From positions 1 to 7,928 of the forward strand of contig JAJYIL010000130.1 of the NCBI GenBank assembly GCA_021790055.1: DNA of 7,928 bases, in the 5' to 3' direction. The notes beneath the pieces were generated by a model. It was given only the letters and a program-made list of their open reading frames with translations. It was not told the DNA's origin and did not search any database. This DNA is from Bacteroidota bacterium (lineage in GTDB: Bacteria > Bacteroidota > Ignavibacteria > Ignavibacteriales > Ignavibacteriaceae). Positions 1 to 6,702 of the stretch are shown here, piece by piece. Both the position numbers and the translations under genes were made by a program. Position 1 is the stretch's first letter. Every line of letters begins with the position of its first letter.

Positions 1-14
1 AAGTTTCAAATATT

Positions 15-40
15 ACGAATTTAAGAAACGAATTTAAGAA
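15..40. repeat. Perfect 13-bp tandem repeat, two copies
   Basis: The unit ACGAATTTAAGAA occurs at 15-27 and again, identically and without a spacer, at 28-40. It lies beyond the 3' end of the lacI-type gene in otherwise non-coding AT-rich DNA. Two abutting copies of about one helical turn plus two bases could be a tandem protein-binding site for a gene to the left of the window, or simple replication slippage. The repeat itself is seen directly; any function is a guess. Confidence 0.6.
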
Positions 41-105
41 AAATCCCGCATCATATAAACATCTTATTGCAGATAATTCGTCTACTTAAATTAAATTTTG
101 TTTTG

Positions 106-126
106 GACCCCATGGAATGGTCTTTT
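106..126 (+). terminator. Weak hairpin followed by a T run (possible plus-strand terminator)
   Basis: GACC at 106-109 pairs with GGTC at 119-122, and TTTT follows at 123-126. A competing inner pairing of CCAT with ATGG is possible. The T run lies on the plus-strand side, so if it works as an intrinsic terminator it would stop rightward transcription from beyond the left edge, facing the leftward lacI-type gene. The stem is only 4 bp with a 9-base loop, so the call is weak. On the minus strand the hairpin has no following T run, so it is not a good terminator for the lacI-type gene. Confidence 0.2.
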
Positions 127-167
127 AGAAACAATTCCGTTAACGAATAGGAAGGACTAAATTATTC

Positions 168-1202
168 TCAGGCGCGTCTTGAAATAACTGAGCAGGTCTC
201 CCTTAGGATCAGTTCAGTTGGAATCTCAATATGCTGAGGCTCAACCATATCAATGTTTCTAATTTGGTCAAGCGTAAGCTCGACCGCAGTCTTTCCAAGC
301 TTGTCGGTCGGCTGATTGACGCAGCTTAACGAAGGCGAAATAAACCTATTAACATCGCTGTTGCCGAAGCACATGATATCGACATCATCCGGAATCTTTA
401 ATCCGGCTTCTTCAACTGCGGCATAAACACCAAGTGCTACCGGGTAAGTAACAGCAAAAATAAATTCAGGCATGTTACCGCTGTTTAACAGGCGCATAAA
501 GCCACGGTAACCGGCTTCTTCGCCAAAGCCGCCATAGATTACCCAATCAGGATTTACAGGTATGCCGTGCAGTTTCATTGCATCTTCAAATCCCTGGTAT
601 CTCCTTAAGCCGATATTAATTTCCGGGTAGCCTGCAAGGTGAGCAATCTTTTTGTAACCGAGATTTATCGCATGTTCTATAGCCATAAAAGATCCTCCCC
701 GGTCATCAACTGTTATCGTACTCGAGCCGGGTATATCAAAGACTCTATCGACAAATGTTAGAGGTATACCCTGTTTCTTTACTCGTTCAAAAATTGTGTG
801 GTCGCGTGTTTGTTGTGTAATAGATACAATCAAGCCGTCAACACGCATTGCCAGCAGCGACTCTATATGCTTAATCTCCCTTTCGGAATTCTCTTGCGAA
901 ACGGTAAGAATAATTTCATAGTTGTTATGAAACGCCGTGTCGTAAATCGATTCGATCAGCGAACTAAAGAAAAAATGAGCAATCTTCGGTATAACCACAC
1001 CGATTGTATTTGAATGTTGTGAAGATAAATTCCGAGCCATATAGTTCGGCGTATAGCCCATTTCCTGCACGGTCTTCTTGACAAGCTGGGTTGTCTCCTT
1101 TGATATATCGGGATGTCCTCTTAATGCCTTGGAGACGGTAACCTTGGAAACGTTTAATCGTTTGGCAATGTCATCCAGAGTTATGTGTGAACTTCGTCCC
1201 AC
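168..1202 (-). CDS. LacI-family transcriptional regulator
   Basis: A 344-residue DNA-binding repressor of the LacI/GalR family. The N-terminal helix-turn-helix spans about residues 7-27 (ITLDDIAKRLNVSKVTVSKA), followed by GHPDIS and the hinge motif YTPNYMARNLSSQ at 50-62. A periplasmic-binding-protein-like sensor domain fills about 67-335, with the familiar IGVVIP start, VDGLIV near 121-126 and an IPDDVDIMCFGNSD segment near 270-283. The start is GTG, supported by AGGAG at 1209-1213 six bases upstream. It follows kduD after 125 bases on the same strand, so it may be read with the operon, from its own promoter, or both. By position it is the likely local regulator of the uronate genes, with a uronate-derived sugar acid as a plausible effector. 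Effector and operator cannot be read from the sequence. Family assignment is firm; target is inferred. Confidence 0.95.
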   Translation of the reverse strand: MGRSSHITLDDIAKRLNVSKVTVSKALRGHPDISKETTQLVKKTVQEMGYTPNYMARNLSSQHSNTIGVVIPKIAHFFFSSLIESIYDTAFHNNYEIILTVSQENSEREIKHIESLLAMRVDGLIVSITQQTRDHTIFERVKKQGIPLTFVDRVFDIPGSSTITVDDRGGSFMAIEHAINLGYKKIAHLAGYPEINIGLRRYQGFEDAMKLHGIPVNPDWVIYGGFGEEAGYRGFMRLLNSGNMPEFIFAVTYPVALGVYAAVEEAGLKIPDDVDIMCFGNSDVNRFISPSLSCVNQPTDKLGKTAVELTLDQIRNIDMVEPQHIEIPTELILRETCSVISRRA

Positions 1203-1252
1203 TTTAAACTCCTAATCTGGTTACTTTAATGATTTCTTAAAATAATTATCTG

Positions 1253-1283
1253 TAAAAATATGATTAAATTCTCTGCCGTTCAA
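1253..1283 (-). promoter_or_regulatory. Candidate promoter for the lacI-type gene
   Basis: On the minus strand, TTG (1281-1283) is followed after 20 bases by TATTTTTA (1253-1260), a 7/8 match to the Bacteroidetes -7 element TAnnTTTG. The same stretch can be read as a poor sigma70-type promoter, TTGAAC, 17 bases, TATTTT. It would give the regulator its own transcript with a leader of about 45 bases before the GTG at 1202. The DNA is AT-rich, so chance matches are likely. Confidence 0.3.
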
Positions 1284-1295
1284 AAATGTTTTGAC

Positions 1296-1317
1296 AAGCG
1301 TTAAGGAGCCTGCGCTT
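1296..1317 (-). terminator. Weak hairpin just after kduD
   Basis: On the minus strand, AAGCG and CGCTT pair across a 12-base loop about ten bases after the kduD stop. A run of five Ts follows roughly ten bases later rather than directly at the stem. This could attenuate read-through from kduD into the regulator gene, but the stem is short and the T run displaced, so it is not a convincing intrinsic terminator. Confidence 0.2.
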
Positions 1318-1327
1318 AGCCGATGTT

Positions 1328-2089
1328 CTATCTTCCCATCCAGCCACCGTCTATTGTAACTACACTTCCGTTAAGATAGCTGGAAGCATCCGAGCATAAG
1401 AAAACAACCGTTCCCATTAAATCTTCAGGTGTCCCCCACCGTCCCGCAGGAATTCTATCAAGTATAGCCTGGCTTCTTACTGAATCTTCCCTAAGAGCCT
1501 TGGTATTATCAGTAGCAATATATCCTGGTGCAATTGCGTTTATCGTAACGCCTTTTGACGCCCACTCATTTGCAAAAGCCATTGTTAATTGCTTTACGCC
1601 GCCTTTGGATGCAGAGTATCCCGGTACTAAAATTCCTCCCTGGAATGAAAGCAACGAAGCGATAAATACAATCTTACCATATCCCCTTGCCGCCATGTCC
1701 TTGCCTATTTCACGGGTAAGAATAAATTGCGAAGAAAGATTAACTTCAATTACCTTGTCCCAGTATTCATCCGGGTGCTCGGCAATCGGCTTGCGCAAAA
1801 TTGTTCCGGCATTGTTTACTAAAATATTTATCTCCGGAAAGTCCGACTTAACTTTGCTAATGAATCCATATAGAGACTCGCGCTTCGAGAAATCGCTAAC
1901 GTAATACTTAAACTTTCTGCCTGCATTTATAATGAGCTTTTCTGTCTCGCTAAAATCGCTTTCAAAGGAAACTCCAATTATATCCGCGCCCGCTTCGGCG
2001 AGTGCTACCGAATATTTTTGACCGATGCCTTTGTTAGAGCCTGTAACCAGCGCCGTCTTCCCGTTTAGTTTAAATCTATCTAAGATCAT
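1328..2089 (-). CDS. 2-dehydro-3-deoxy-D-gluconate 5-dehydrogenase (KduD), SDR family
   Basis: A cytoplasmic short-chain dehydrogenase that reduces 2,5-diketo-3-deoxygluconate (DKII) to 2-keto-3-deoxygluconate with NAD(P)H, in the branch that handles unsaturated uronates from pectin or other lyases. Visible from the ATG at 2089: the nucleotide-binding TGSNKGIG at residues 16-23, NNAG at 92-95, Asn117, and catalytic Ser145, Tyr158 and Lys162 (YSASK). The C-terminal GRWGTPEDLMG and the DGGWMGR end resemble KduD closely. The length of 253 residues equals that of E. coli KduD. An upstream in-frame GTG at 2101 would add four residues, but it overlaps GGAAGG (2094-2099), which looks like the ribosome site for the ATG, so 2089 is preferred. 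It starts 21 bases after uxaC ends and is surely co-transcribed with it. KduI, the expected preceding enzyme, is not in the window. Other SDR sugar dehydrogenases are the main alternative. Confidence 0.87.
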   Translation of the reverse strand: MILDRFKLNGKTALVTGSNKGIGQKYSVALAEAGADIIGVSFESDFSETEKLIINAGRKFKYYVSDFSKRESLYGFISKVKSDFPEINILVNNAGTILRKPIAEHPDEYWDKVIEVNLSSQFILTREIGKDMAARGYGKIVFIASLLSFQGGILVPGYSASKGGVKQLTMAFANEWASKGVTINAIAPGYIATDNTKALREDSVRSQAILDRIPAGRWGTPEDLMGTVVFLCSDASSYLNGSVVTIDGGWMGR

Positions 2090-2110
2090 TTTACCTTCCA
2101 CAAAATTGGA

Positions 2111-3517
2111 TTAAAGTTTATAAGCTTTTTTAACTAAATCATAAGCGAGAGCACGGCTCATAACCTTTGCCTCATCTATGTCGATGATATTCTTTGCAGC
2201 CAAGCCAGCAAGAAAGTTTGAATCCACCCTCCGCGAAAGATCATGCCTTGCAGGTATTGATAAGAACGCTCTTGTATCATCATTAAATCCGACCGTGTTA
2301 TAAATGCCGGCAGTTTCGGTAACATTTTGTCTGAAGCGTGTCATACCTTCGATGCTGTCATGGAACCACCATGCTGGGCCAAGCTTCATCGCCGGGTAAT
2401 GACCGGCAAGCGGCGCAAGCTCTCTTGCATAACTTGTTTCATCAAGCGTAAAGACAATGAGCGTCAACCTTGGTTCGTTTCCATACTTGTTTAACAGTTC
2501 ATGCATGTTTTTTGTGTATTCGGTTTGAAGCGGGATGTCAGCACCTTTATCCGCGCCGAATCTTTCAAAAATAATCTTGTTATGGTTTCTCATCGCCCCG
2601 GGATGAATCTGCATTACAAGCCCGTCTTCAATGCTCATCCTTGCCATCTCCATCAGCATGTTGGCTGTAAAGAGATTAGCATCGTCTTCAGTTGCACTTC
2701 CCTTCAGGGCTTTTTGGAAAATGCCGTTAACTTCTTTCTCGCTAAGCTGATGAGCATAAGGGCTAACTATTCCTTGGTCGGTTGAAACAGCTCCCATCGA
2801 TTTGAAATATTGTCTGCGGTTTTCCAGTGCCTTTATATAATTTTTATAAGATGATATTTCGATGCCCGAAGCCTTGCTGAGCGCCTCAATTTCTTTCTTC
2901 CAATTTTTTGCAGTTATATTAACAACCGCATCGGGACGAAAACATGGAATCACCCTTCTATTCCAGCCGGACTCCCTAATCTTTTTATGATACTCGAGAC
3001 TGTCCGCAGCGCCATCAGTAGTATTTAGAACTTCGATATTAAATTTCTCAAAAAGACTTCTCGGAAGAAACTCCTTCGTATGCAATTTTTCCTGCATCGC
3101 ATCATAGATCTTCATAGCAGTCTTCGAATTCAATTTTTCCTCGATTCCGAATACAACTGAAAATTCATGACTAAGCCAGGCGCCGGTCGGAGTTCCGGCA
3201 AATAAATAGTAGCTGTCTCCGAATACCTGCCATATTTTTCTATGGTCTTTTTCTACTCCGGTTCCGTCAACAGTCGGAATGCCGAGCGATTCAAGCTTTA
3301 TGCCTTGCGAATACAGCATTCTGAAAATATAATGATCGGGAATAATTAGCAATTCTGTAGGATCCGGAAACGGAGTATTGTTTGCAAGTATCTTCGGATC
3401 TACATGCCCGTGCGGGCTGATGATCGGGAGGTCTTTTACACCGGAATACAATTCAAAAGCTATCTCTCTAACTTTTTCGTTAGAATCAAAAAATCGATAT
3501 TCGTTTAACTTCGCCAT
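2111..3517 (-). CDS. uxaC: Uronate (glucuronate/galacturonate) isomerase
   Basis: Cytoplasmic isomerase that converts D-glucuronate to D-fructuronate and D-galacturonate to D-tagaturonate, the first step of hexuronate breakdown. At 468 residues it has the usual length of the family, an amidohydrolase-fold enzyme. Visible motifs are the metal-binding HxH in ISPHGHVDP (His36, His38), NTTDGAADSLEYH near 165-177, MQIHPGAMRNHN near 302-313, the KLGPAWWFHDSIEGMTRFR block near 378-396, and GFNDDTRAF with IPARHDLSRR near 410-430, which carries the acidic metal/catalytic residue. The HGH form differs from the HCH of E. coli UxaC but keeps both metal-binding histidines. The ATG is the only sensible start; the best ribosome site, AGAGGA at 3532-3537, lies an unusually long 14 bases upstream. 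It leads the uxaC-kduD pair and lies behind a possible internal promoter. The next enzymes (UxaB/UxuB, UxaA/UxuA) are not seen here. Confidence 0.96.
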   Translation of the reverse strand: MAKLNEYRFFDSNEKVREIAFELYSGVKDLPIISPHGHVDPKILANNTPFPDPTELLIIPDHYIFRMLYSQGIKLESLGIPTVDGTGVEKDHRKIWQVFGDSYYLFAGTPTGAWLSHEFSVVFGIEEKLNSKTAMKIYDAMQEKLHTKEFLPRSLFEKFNIEVLNTTDGAADSLEYHKKIRESGWNRRVIPCFRPDAVVNITAKNWKKEIEALSKASGIEISSYKNYIKALENRRQYFKSMGAVSTDQGIVSPYAHQLSEKEVNGIFQKALKGSATEDDANLFTANMLMEMARMSIEDGLVMQIHPGAMRNHNKIIFERFGADKGADIPLQTEYTKNMHELLNKYGNEPRLTLIVFTLDETSYARELAPLAGHYPAMKLGPAWWFHDSIEGMTRFRQNVTETAGIYNTVGFNDDTRAFLSIPARHDLSRRVDSNFLAGLAAKNIIDIDEAKVMSRALAYDLVKKAYKL

Positions 3518-3572
3518 AGCACTAAATAAAATCCTCTATTTTTTTTCTTCTAAATGATTGATATTATGATTA

Positions 3573-3602
3573 CAAAATTACTGAATTACTTAATTCGATC
3601 AA
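3573..3602 (-). promoter_or_regulatory. Candidate Bacteroidetes-type promoter for uxaC-kduD
   Basis: Reading the minus strand, TTG (3600-3602) is followed after 19 bases by TAATTTTG (3573-3580), an exact match to the Bacteroidetes -7 consensus TAnnTTTG with a typical distance to the -33 TTG. Transcription would begin near 3566, giving a leader of about 50 bases before uxaC. The 138-base gap here is far longer than the other gaps inside the block, which supports an internal promoter separating surface genes from cytoplasmic enzymes. The match is in AT-rich DNA, and use of this promoter type depends on the host being Bacteroidota-like. Confidence 0.45.
3583..3596. promoter_or_regulatory. 14-bp palindrome, possible operator
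   Basis: GAATTA and TAATTC form perfect 6-bp arms around a 2-base centre. The palindrome sits entirely within the 19-base spacer between the candidate -33 and -7 elements upstream of uxaC, a position where a bound repressor would block RNA polymerase. Its centre is CT rather than the CG step usual in LacI-family operators, so binding by the neighbouring regulator is uncertain and a different regulator is possible. Confidence 0.35.
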
Positions 3603-3634
3603 GCTGGATTCAAAATTTTAATTGTTGCACATTC

Positions 3635-3647
3635 AGCGCTTTGCGCT
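3635..3647 (-). other. Small hairpin after the hydrolase gene
   Basis: AGCGC and GCGCT form a perfect 5-bp GC-rich stem with a 3-base loop, starting about ten bases after the hydrolase stop. No T run follows on the minus strand, so it is more likely a processing or 3'-end stabilising structure than a terminator, if it has a role at all. Confidence 0.25.
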
Positions 3648-3655
3648 ATGCTGAT

Positions 3656-5641
3656 TTACTTTGCCTTGTTTAGCAGCCAGCCGAATAAATTTTCCGCCGC
3701 CTTGTAATTTTCAATGTCTGCAGGCAACTTATGGTCGTCAATATATTCGTTGTAGAACCATGGATCGCCTACTGCAAACACAAAGCCTTTCCCAACCTTT
3801 GACCTTGCTATTATTATATCTCCATTATCCGTTAATACCGGCTTGGCATTGCCGGATAATTTTAACGTGCATATCTCTTTCATGTAAATCTTCTTTACAT
3901 TTTTTAAGATTGGGCTGTCCGGAAGATTAACAAACTCTCCCATATAATAGTTTTTCCCGATCACATCATTCCGGCTGTCTTCGTTAAAATGAATTCCGAA
4001 ATTTCCCGCGAGCTTGTTCAGATGATTAAACTCGCAATTGCCCTTGTCATTACCGAAGAGAGCCAGAACGCCGCCTGACTTTACCCAGCTTATAATATTT
4101 TTTATTGATGCATCGTCAATATAATGGGGATGCGGACTTTCTTGAGGAGTATCTGGGTCCACGATGATATAAACGCTCAATTTATCCAAAGATGATTTTG
4201 CCGGTGCGCTGTGCAGTTCAGTAATCTCGGCGCCAAGGTTTGTTATAACTTTTCCAAGCTTTGAATAACCGGAATTTGCAGTATCTTCCCAGATATAATG
4301 GAAGCGATGCTCTTTACCATCTTTGCCTTTCTCATGCTCATCGTTGAAATAATTATCCAACCCCACTACCTTTTTATTTTGCTTTCCCGCTTTTGAATTT
4401 ATATTGGGCAAGCCTTTTTCAAGTTCAACTGTTCCCATTATGAAAGGACCGACGCCCTTGAAATCGTCATCACGTTTAGGAACGCTTGAATAATATTCAA
4501 AGGTGCCGTCGCGATAGGGAATTCCGCCCAAGCCTGCGCCTGCACAAGTGTTTATCAAAGTCGGATAGCCATCGCTTCCTTTTTTGATCAGGTTGTTTTT
4601 CAACCCGGTAAATATTTCTTCGGCATTACTAAAATAATTTTTGCTTAGGTATCCTTTGATAGCGCCTTTTGCAAATACATACATGAACATTGATGAAGCC
4701 GAAGCCTCAAGATAATTTCCTTTCTTGCCTGGCTCATTAATTACATTGTACCAGAGATGAGTTTTTTTATCTTGAAACTTCAATAGCGCTTTGCATTCAC
4801 CATTAAAGATAGAAATCAATTCATGCCTGTTAGAATTATTCTTTGGAAGATAATCTAAAACATCGACCAATCCCATGAGATACCAGCCGATAGATCTTCC
4901 CCAGAAAGAAGGCGAGTTGCCTGTTTTCGGATTAGCCCACTTCTGCTTTTTGCTGTAATCCCAGCCATGGTAGAATAATCCTGTTTTAGGATCTCTTGCG
5001 TGCTTTGCCATCAGAATGAACTGCTTTGTAATATCTTCAAAATCCTTCGGCTCATGAAATGCAACTGCGTAGTAAGAGTAGAAAGGCTCAGCCATATAAA
5101 GCCCGTCGAGCCACATCTGTTCCGGATAAATTTCTTTGTGCCAGAAACCGCCTTCGGGAGTTCGCGGCTGTTTGCTCAACTGCTTCCTCAGCAATTCAGC
5201 AGCTAATTTATATTTCTGATCTTTAGTTGCTTGATAGAGATCGAGCAATGCTCTACCAGGAGTTATATCATCAAGACGGAACTTATTGAAGTCGTATGTT
5301 TTAATATTACCATTGCCGGATAAGTAATAATCCAGGTCGTGTTTTACATAATCAAAATACTTTTTATTGTGAGTCTTTTGATAGACCATCCAGATTGCGT
5401 GAAGCATTACTCCCTGCTCGTAATCCCATTTCGGCTTTGCCTGGCTGTAGCTGATATGCTCGGGGTGAAGGGCGATAAAGCTGTCCGTCATTAAGGTAGA
5501 CCAAACTGTATCAGCAGATTCTTTTACTTCAATTTGATTTGAAGAGCTGTAAAATTTGCCTTCTGCTTTTAGAGCAAAAGCAGCTCCGGCTAATAAAGCC
5601 AGAGCCACAGTCAACGTCATTATAGTTTTTTTATCTGTCAT
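3656..5641 (-). CDS. Exported GH88/GH105-type unsaturated uronyl hydrolase with C-terminal DUF4350-like domain
   Basis: Predicted to remove the 4,5-unsaturated uronic acid from the non-reducing end of oligosaccharides made by lyases (rhamnogalacturonan or related), releasing 5-keto-4-deoxyuronate. Residues 1-28 form a signal peptide (MTDKK, a hydrophobic run, AFALKAEG) with no lipobox cysteine, so a soluble periplasmic or secreted enzyme is likely. The (alpha/alpha)6-barrel domain covers about 45-400. It has LDDITPGRALLDLY at 123-136, QMWLDGLYMAEPFY at 175-188 with Asp179 as the expected catalytic acid/base, HGWD at 225-228, FWGRSIGWYLMGLVDVLDYL at 246-265 and GNYLEASASSMFMYVFAKG at 308-326. 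Family members usually end near 370-400 residues; this one has about 240 more (about 424-661), starting LDNYFNDE, with a GGVLALFG segment and a VGKGFVFAVGDPWFYNEY end that resemble DUF4350/GATase1-like domains. The ATG has a strong ribosome site, GGGAGGT, at 5647-5653. It lies 33 bases after the porV-like gene, probably in one operon. Confidence 0.9.
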   Translation of the reverse strand: MTDKKTIMTLTVALALLAGAAFALKAEGKFYSSSNQIEVKESADTVWSTLMTDSFIALHPEHISYSQAKPKWDYEQGVMLHAIWMVYQKTHNKKYFDYVKHDLDYYLSGNGNIKTYDFNKFRLDDITPGRALLDLYQATKDQKYKLAAELLRKQLSKQPRTPEGGFWHKEIYPEQMWLDGLYMAEPFYSYYAVAFHEPKDFEDITKQFILMAKHARDPKTGLFYHGWDYSKKQKWANPKTGNSPSFWGRSIGWYLMGLVDVLDYLPKNNSNRHELISIFNGECKALLKFQDKKTHLWYNVINEPGKKGNYLEASASSMFMYVFAKGAIKGYLSKNYFSNAEEIFTGLKNNLIKKGSDGYPTLINTCAGAGLGGIPYRDGTFEYYSSVPKRDDDFKGVGPFIMGTVELEKGLPNINSKAGKQNKKVVGLDNYFNDEHEKGKDGKEHRFHYIWEDTANSGYSKLGKVITNLGAEITELHSAPAKSSLDKLSVYIIVDPDTPQESPHPHYIDDASIKNIISWVKSGGVLALFGNDKGNCEFNHLNKLAGNFGIHFNEDSRNDVIGKNYYMGEFVNLPDSPILKNVKKIYMKEICTLKLSGNAKPVLTDNGDIIIARSKVGKGFVFAVGDPWFYNEYIDDHKLPADIENYKAAENLFGWLLNKAK

Positions 5642-5674
5642 AAAATACCTCCCTTAATGAGGACAGTTATTATA

Positions 5675-6685
5675 TTAGAACCCGAATCCAATTGAAAGAC
5701 GGTTTACATTCTTAAAGACGTTCATCTTTGAAAATGAATAATTAACATCCACTTCGTTGCCGCCGATATTCTTATTGAATCCAACACCGGCAGACCAGGA
5801 CATGATAGACCTGTTCGTCTGGTAGCCGCCGCGCAGGGCAATCATTCCAAGGAATTTATATTCGGCGCCAATATTAAATCTTTCCGAATAATTATTTGAA
5901 TGCAGAAAGTCAACTGCAAATGTCAGCGAGTTGTCTGGTGAATGTGCAGGATTAATCAAATCCATCAAGTCTATCGCAGTACCTATTGTAAAGGTTAGCG
6001 GAAGCTGCTCATAGATTTCTTCTCTTATTATGTTAGAAGAAAAATTTCTTATTGCCATTCCAAACCTGAAATCCTTGTAACCGGTATAATACATAACCCC
6101 GGCATCGAATACCAGTTTTGAAGCATCGTTCTTGGTTGTAGTACCGTCAACAAAAGTGTTGTTACCAAGATTCTGACCGGCAATTCTTACATTACCTCCG
6201 ATTGAAAATTCCTCACTTATTGCTTTGGCATAGCTTATTCCAACCGAATAAGCGCTGACGTTTGAAAGCGTACCGTTATCTATATAGCCAAGCTGGCTGC
6301 CCGGGTTGGGATCGAGGCTTGTACCGTAGATAGTGCCGTAGTTAACGGACTCCATGCTTATACCAACTACTCCGTAGTTCTCAAGATTCCATGAAGCTGC
6401 ACCGCCGATGTAGTTGATATCGGCAACCCATTGGGTATAATCAAGTACAACGTTAAACGTGTTATCCATCTTAGCCAAACCTGCCGGATTGTAAAATATA
6501 CTTTCAGCGCCTTCACCAACTGCATAATACGCTTCTCCCATTGCGCTTGCCTTTGGAGATATGCTGACTAACTGAAAGTTCATCGTACTTTGAGCAAGCT
6601 TGTTTAATCCAACCTGACTGTAACCGTTTATACTAAAGATCAAAACCGCAAACACGGTTAATACTATTTTCAATACTATTTTCAT
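5675..6685 (-). CDS. PorV/PorQ-family outer-membrane beta-barrel protein
   Basis: A 336-residue outer-membrane protein of the PorV/PorQ (UPF0164, FadL-like barrel) family. In type IX secretion, PorV binds the C-terminal sorting domain of cargo at the outer membrane and passes it to the attachment complex. Here residues 1-24 are a signal peptide (MKIVLKIVLTVFAVLI up to GYSQ), followed by the family hallmark near 43-73: SPKASAMGEAYYAVGEGAES, then IFYNPAGLAKM. The remainder is alternating beta-strand sequence, and the protein ends in an aromatic strand (LSIGFGF), as outer-membrane barrels do. A six-residue-longer start at 6703 overlaps the previous stop as TAATG. The ATG at 6685 is preferred because AAGGAG (6693-6698) lies seven bases before it and the signal peptide then starts normally. 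Directly behind a T9SS-type cargo gene, it may serve that cargo. It need not be the genome's main PorV; a paralogue with a substrate-specific or transport role is possible. Confidence 0.85.
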   Translation of the reverse strand: MKIVLKIVLTVFAVLIFSINGYSQVGLNKLAQSTMNFQLVSISPKASAMGEAYYAVGEGAESIFYNPAGLAKMDNTFNVVLDYTQWVADINYIGGAASWNLENYGVVGISMESVNYGTIYGTSLDPNPGSQLGYIDNGTLSNVSAYSVGISYAKAISEEFSIGGNVRIAGQNLGNNTFVDGTTTKNDASKLVFDAGVMYYTGYKDFRFGMAIRNFSSNIIREEIYEQLPLTFTIGTAIDLMDLINPAHSPDNSLTFAVDFLHSNNYSERFNIGAEYKFLGMIALRGGYQTNRSIMSWSAGVGFNKNIGGNEVDVNYSFSKMNVFKNVNRLSIGFGF

Positions 6686-6702
6686 TTTCTCACTCCTTCT
6701 CA

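Noticed and set aside
137..144. CGTTAACG palindrome just after the lacI-type gene
   Set aside because: The symmetry does not extend beyond 8 bp, it lies downstream of a gene rather than in a promoter, and it lacks the central CG of LacI-family operators.
1148..1155. AAACGTTT palindrome with a central CG, as in LacI-family operators
   Set aside because: It lies inside the coding sequence for the helix-turn-helix (Leu-Asn-Val-Ser codons), where these codons are dictated by the protein motif. Autoregulation cannot be excluded, but the position is explained by coding.
1500..1904. 134-codon plus-strand open frame opposite kduD
   Set aside because: It lies entirely within the strongly supported kduD on the other strand, its product matches no family I recognise, and it has no convincing ribosome site. 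It is an antisense shadow, as are the shorter plus-strand frames opposite the other genes.
2089..2101. GTG start for kduD at 2101
   Set aside because: It overlaps the GGAAGG that serves the ATG at 2089, has no ribosome site of its own, and gives 257 residues instead of the 253 found in E. coli KduD.
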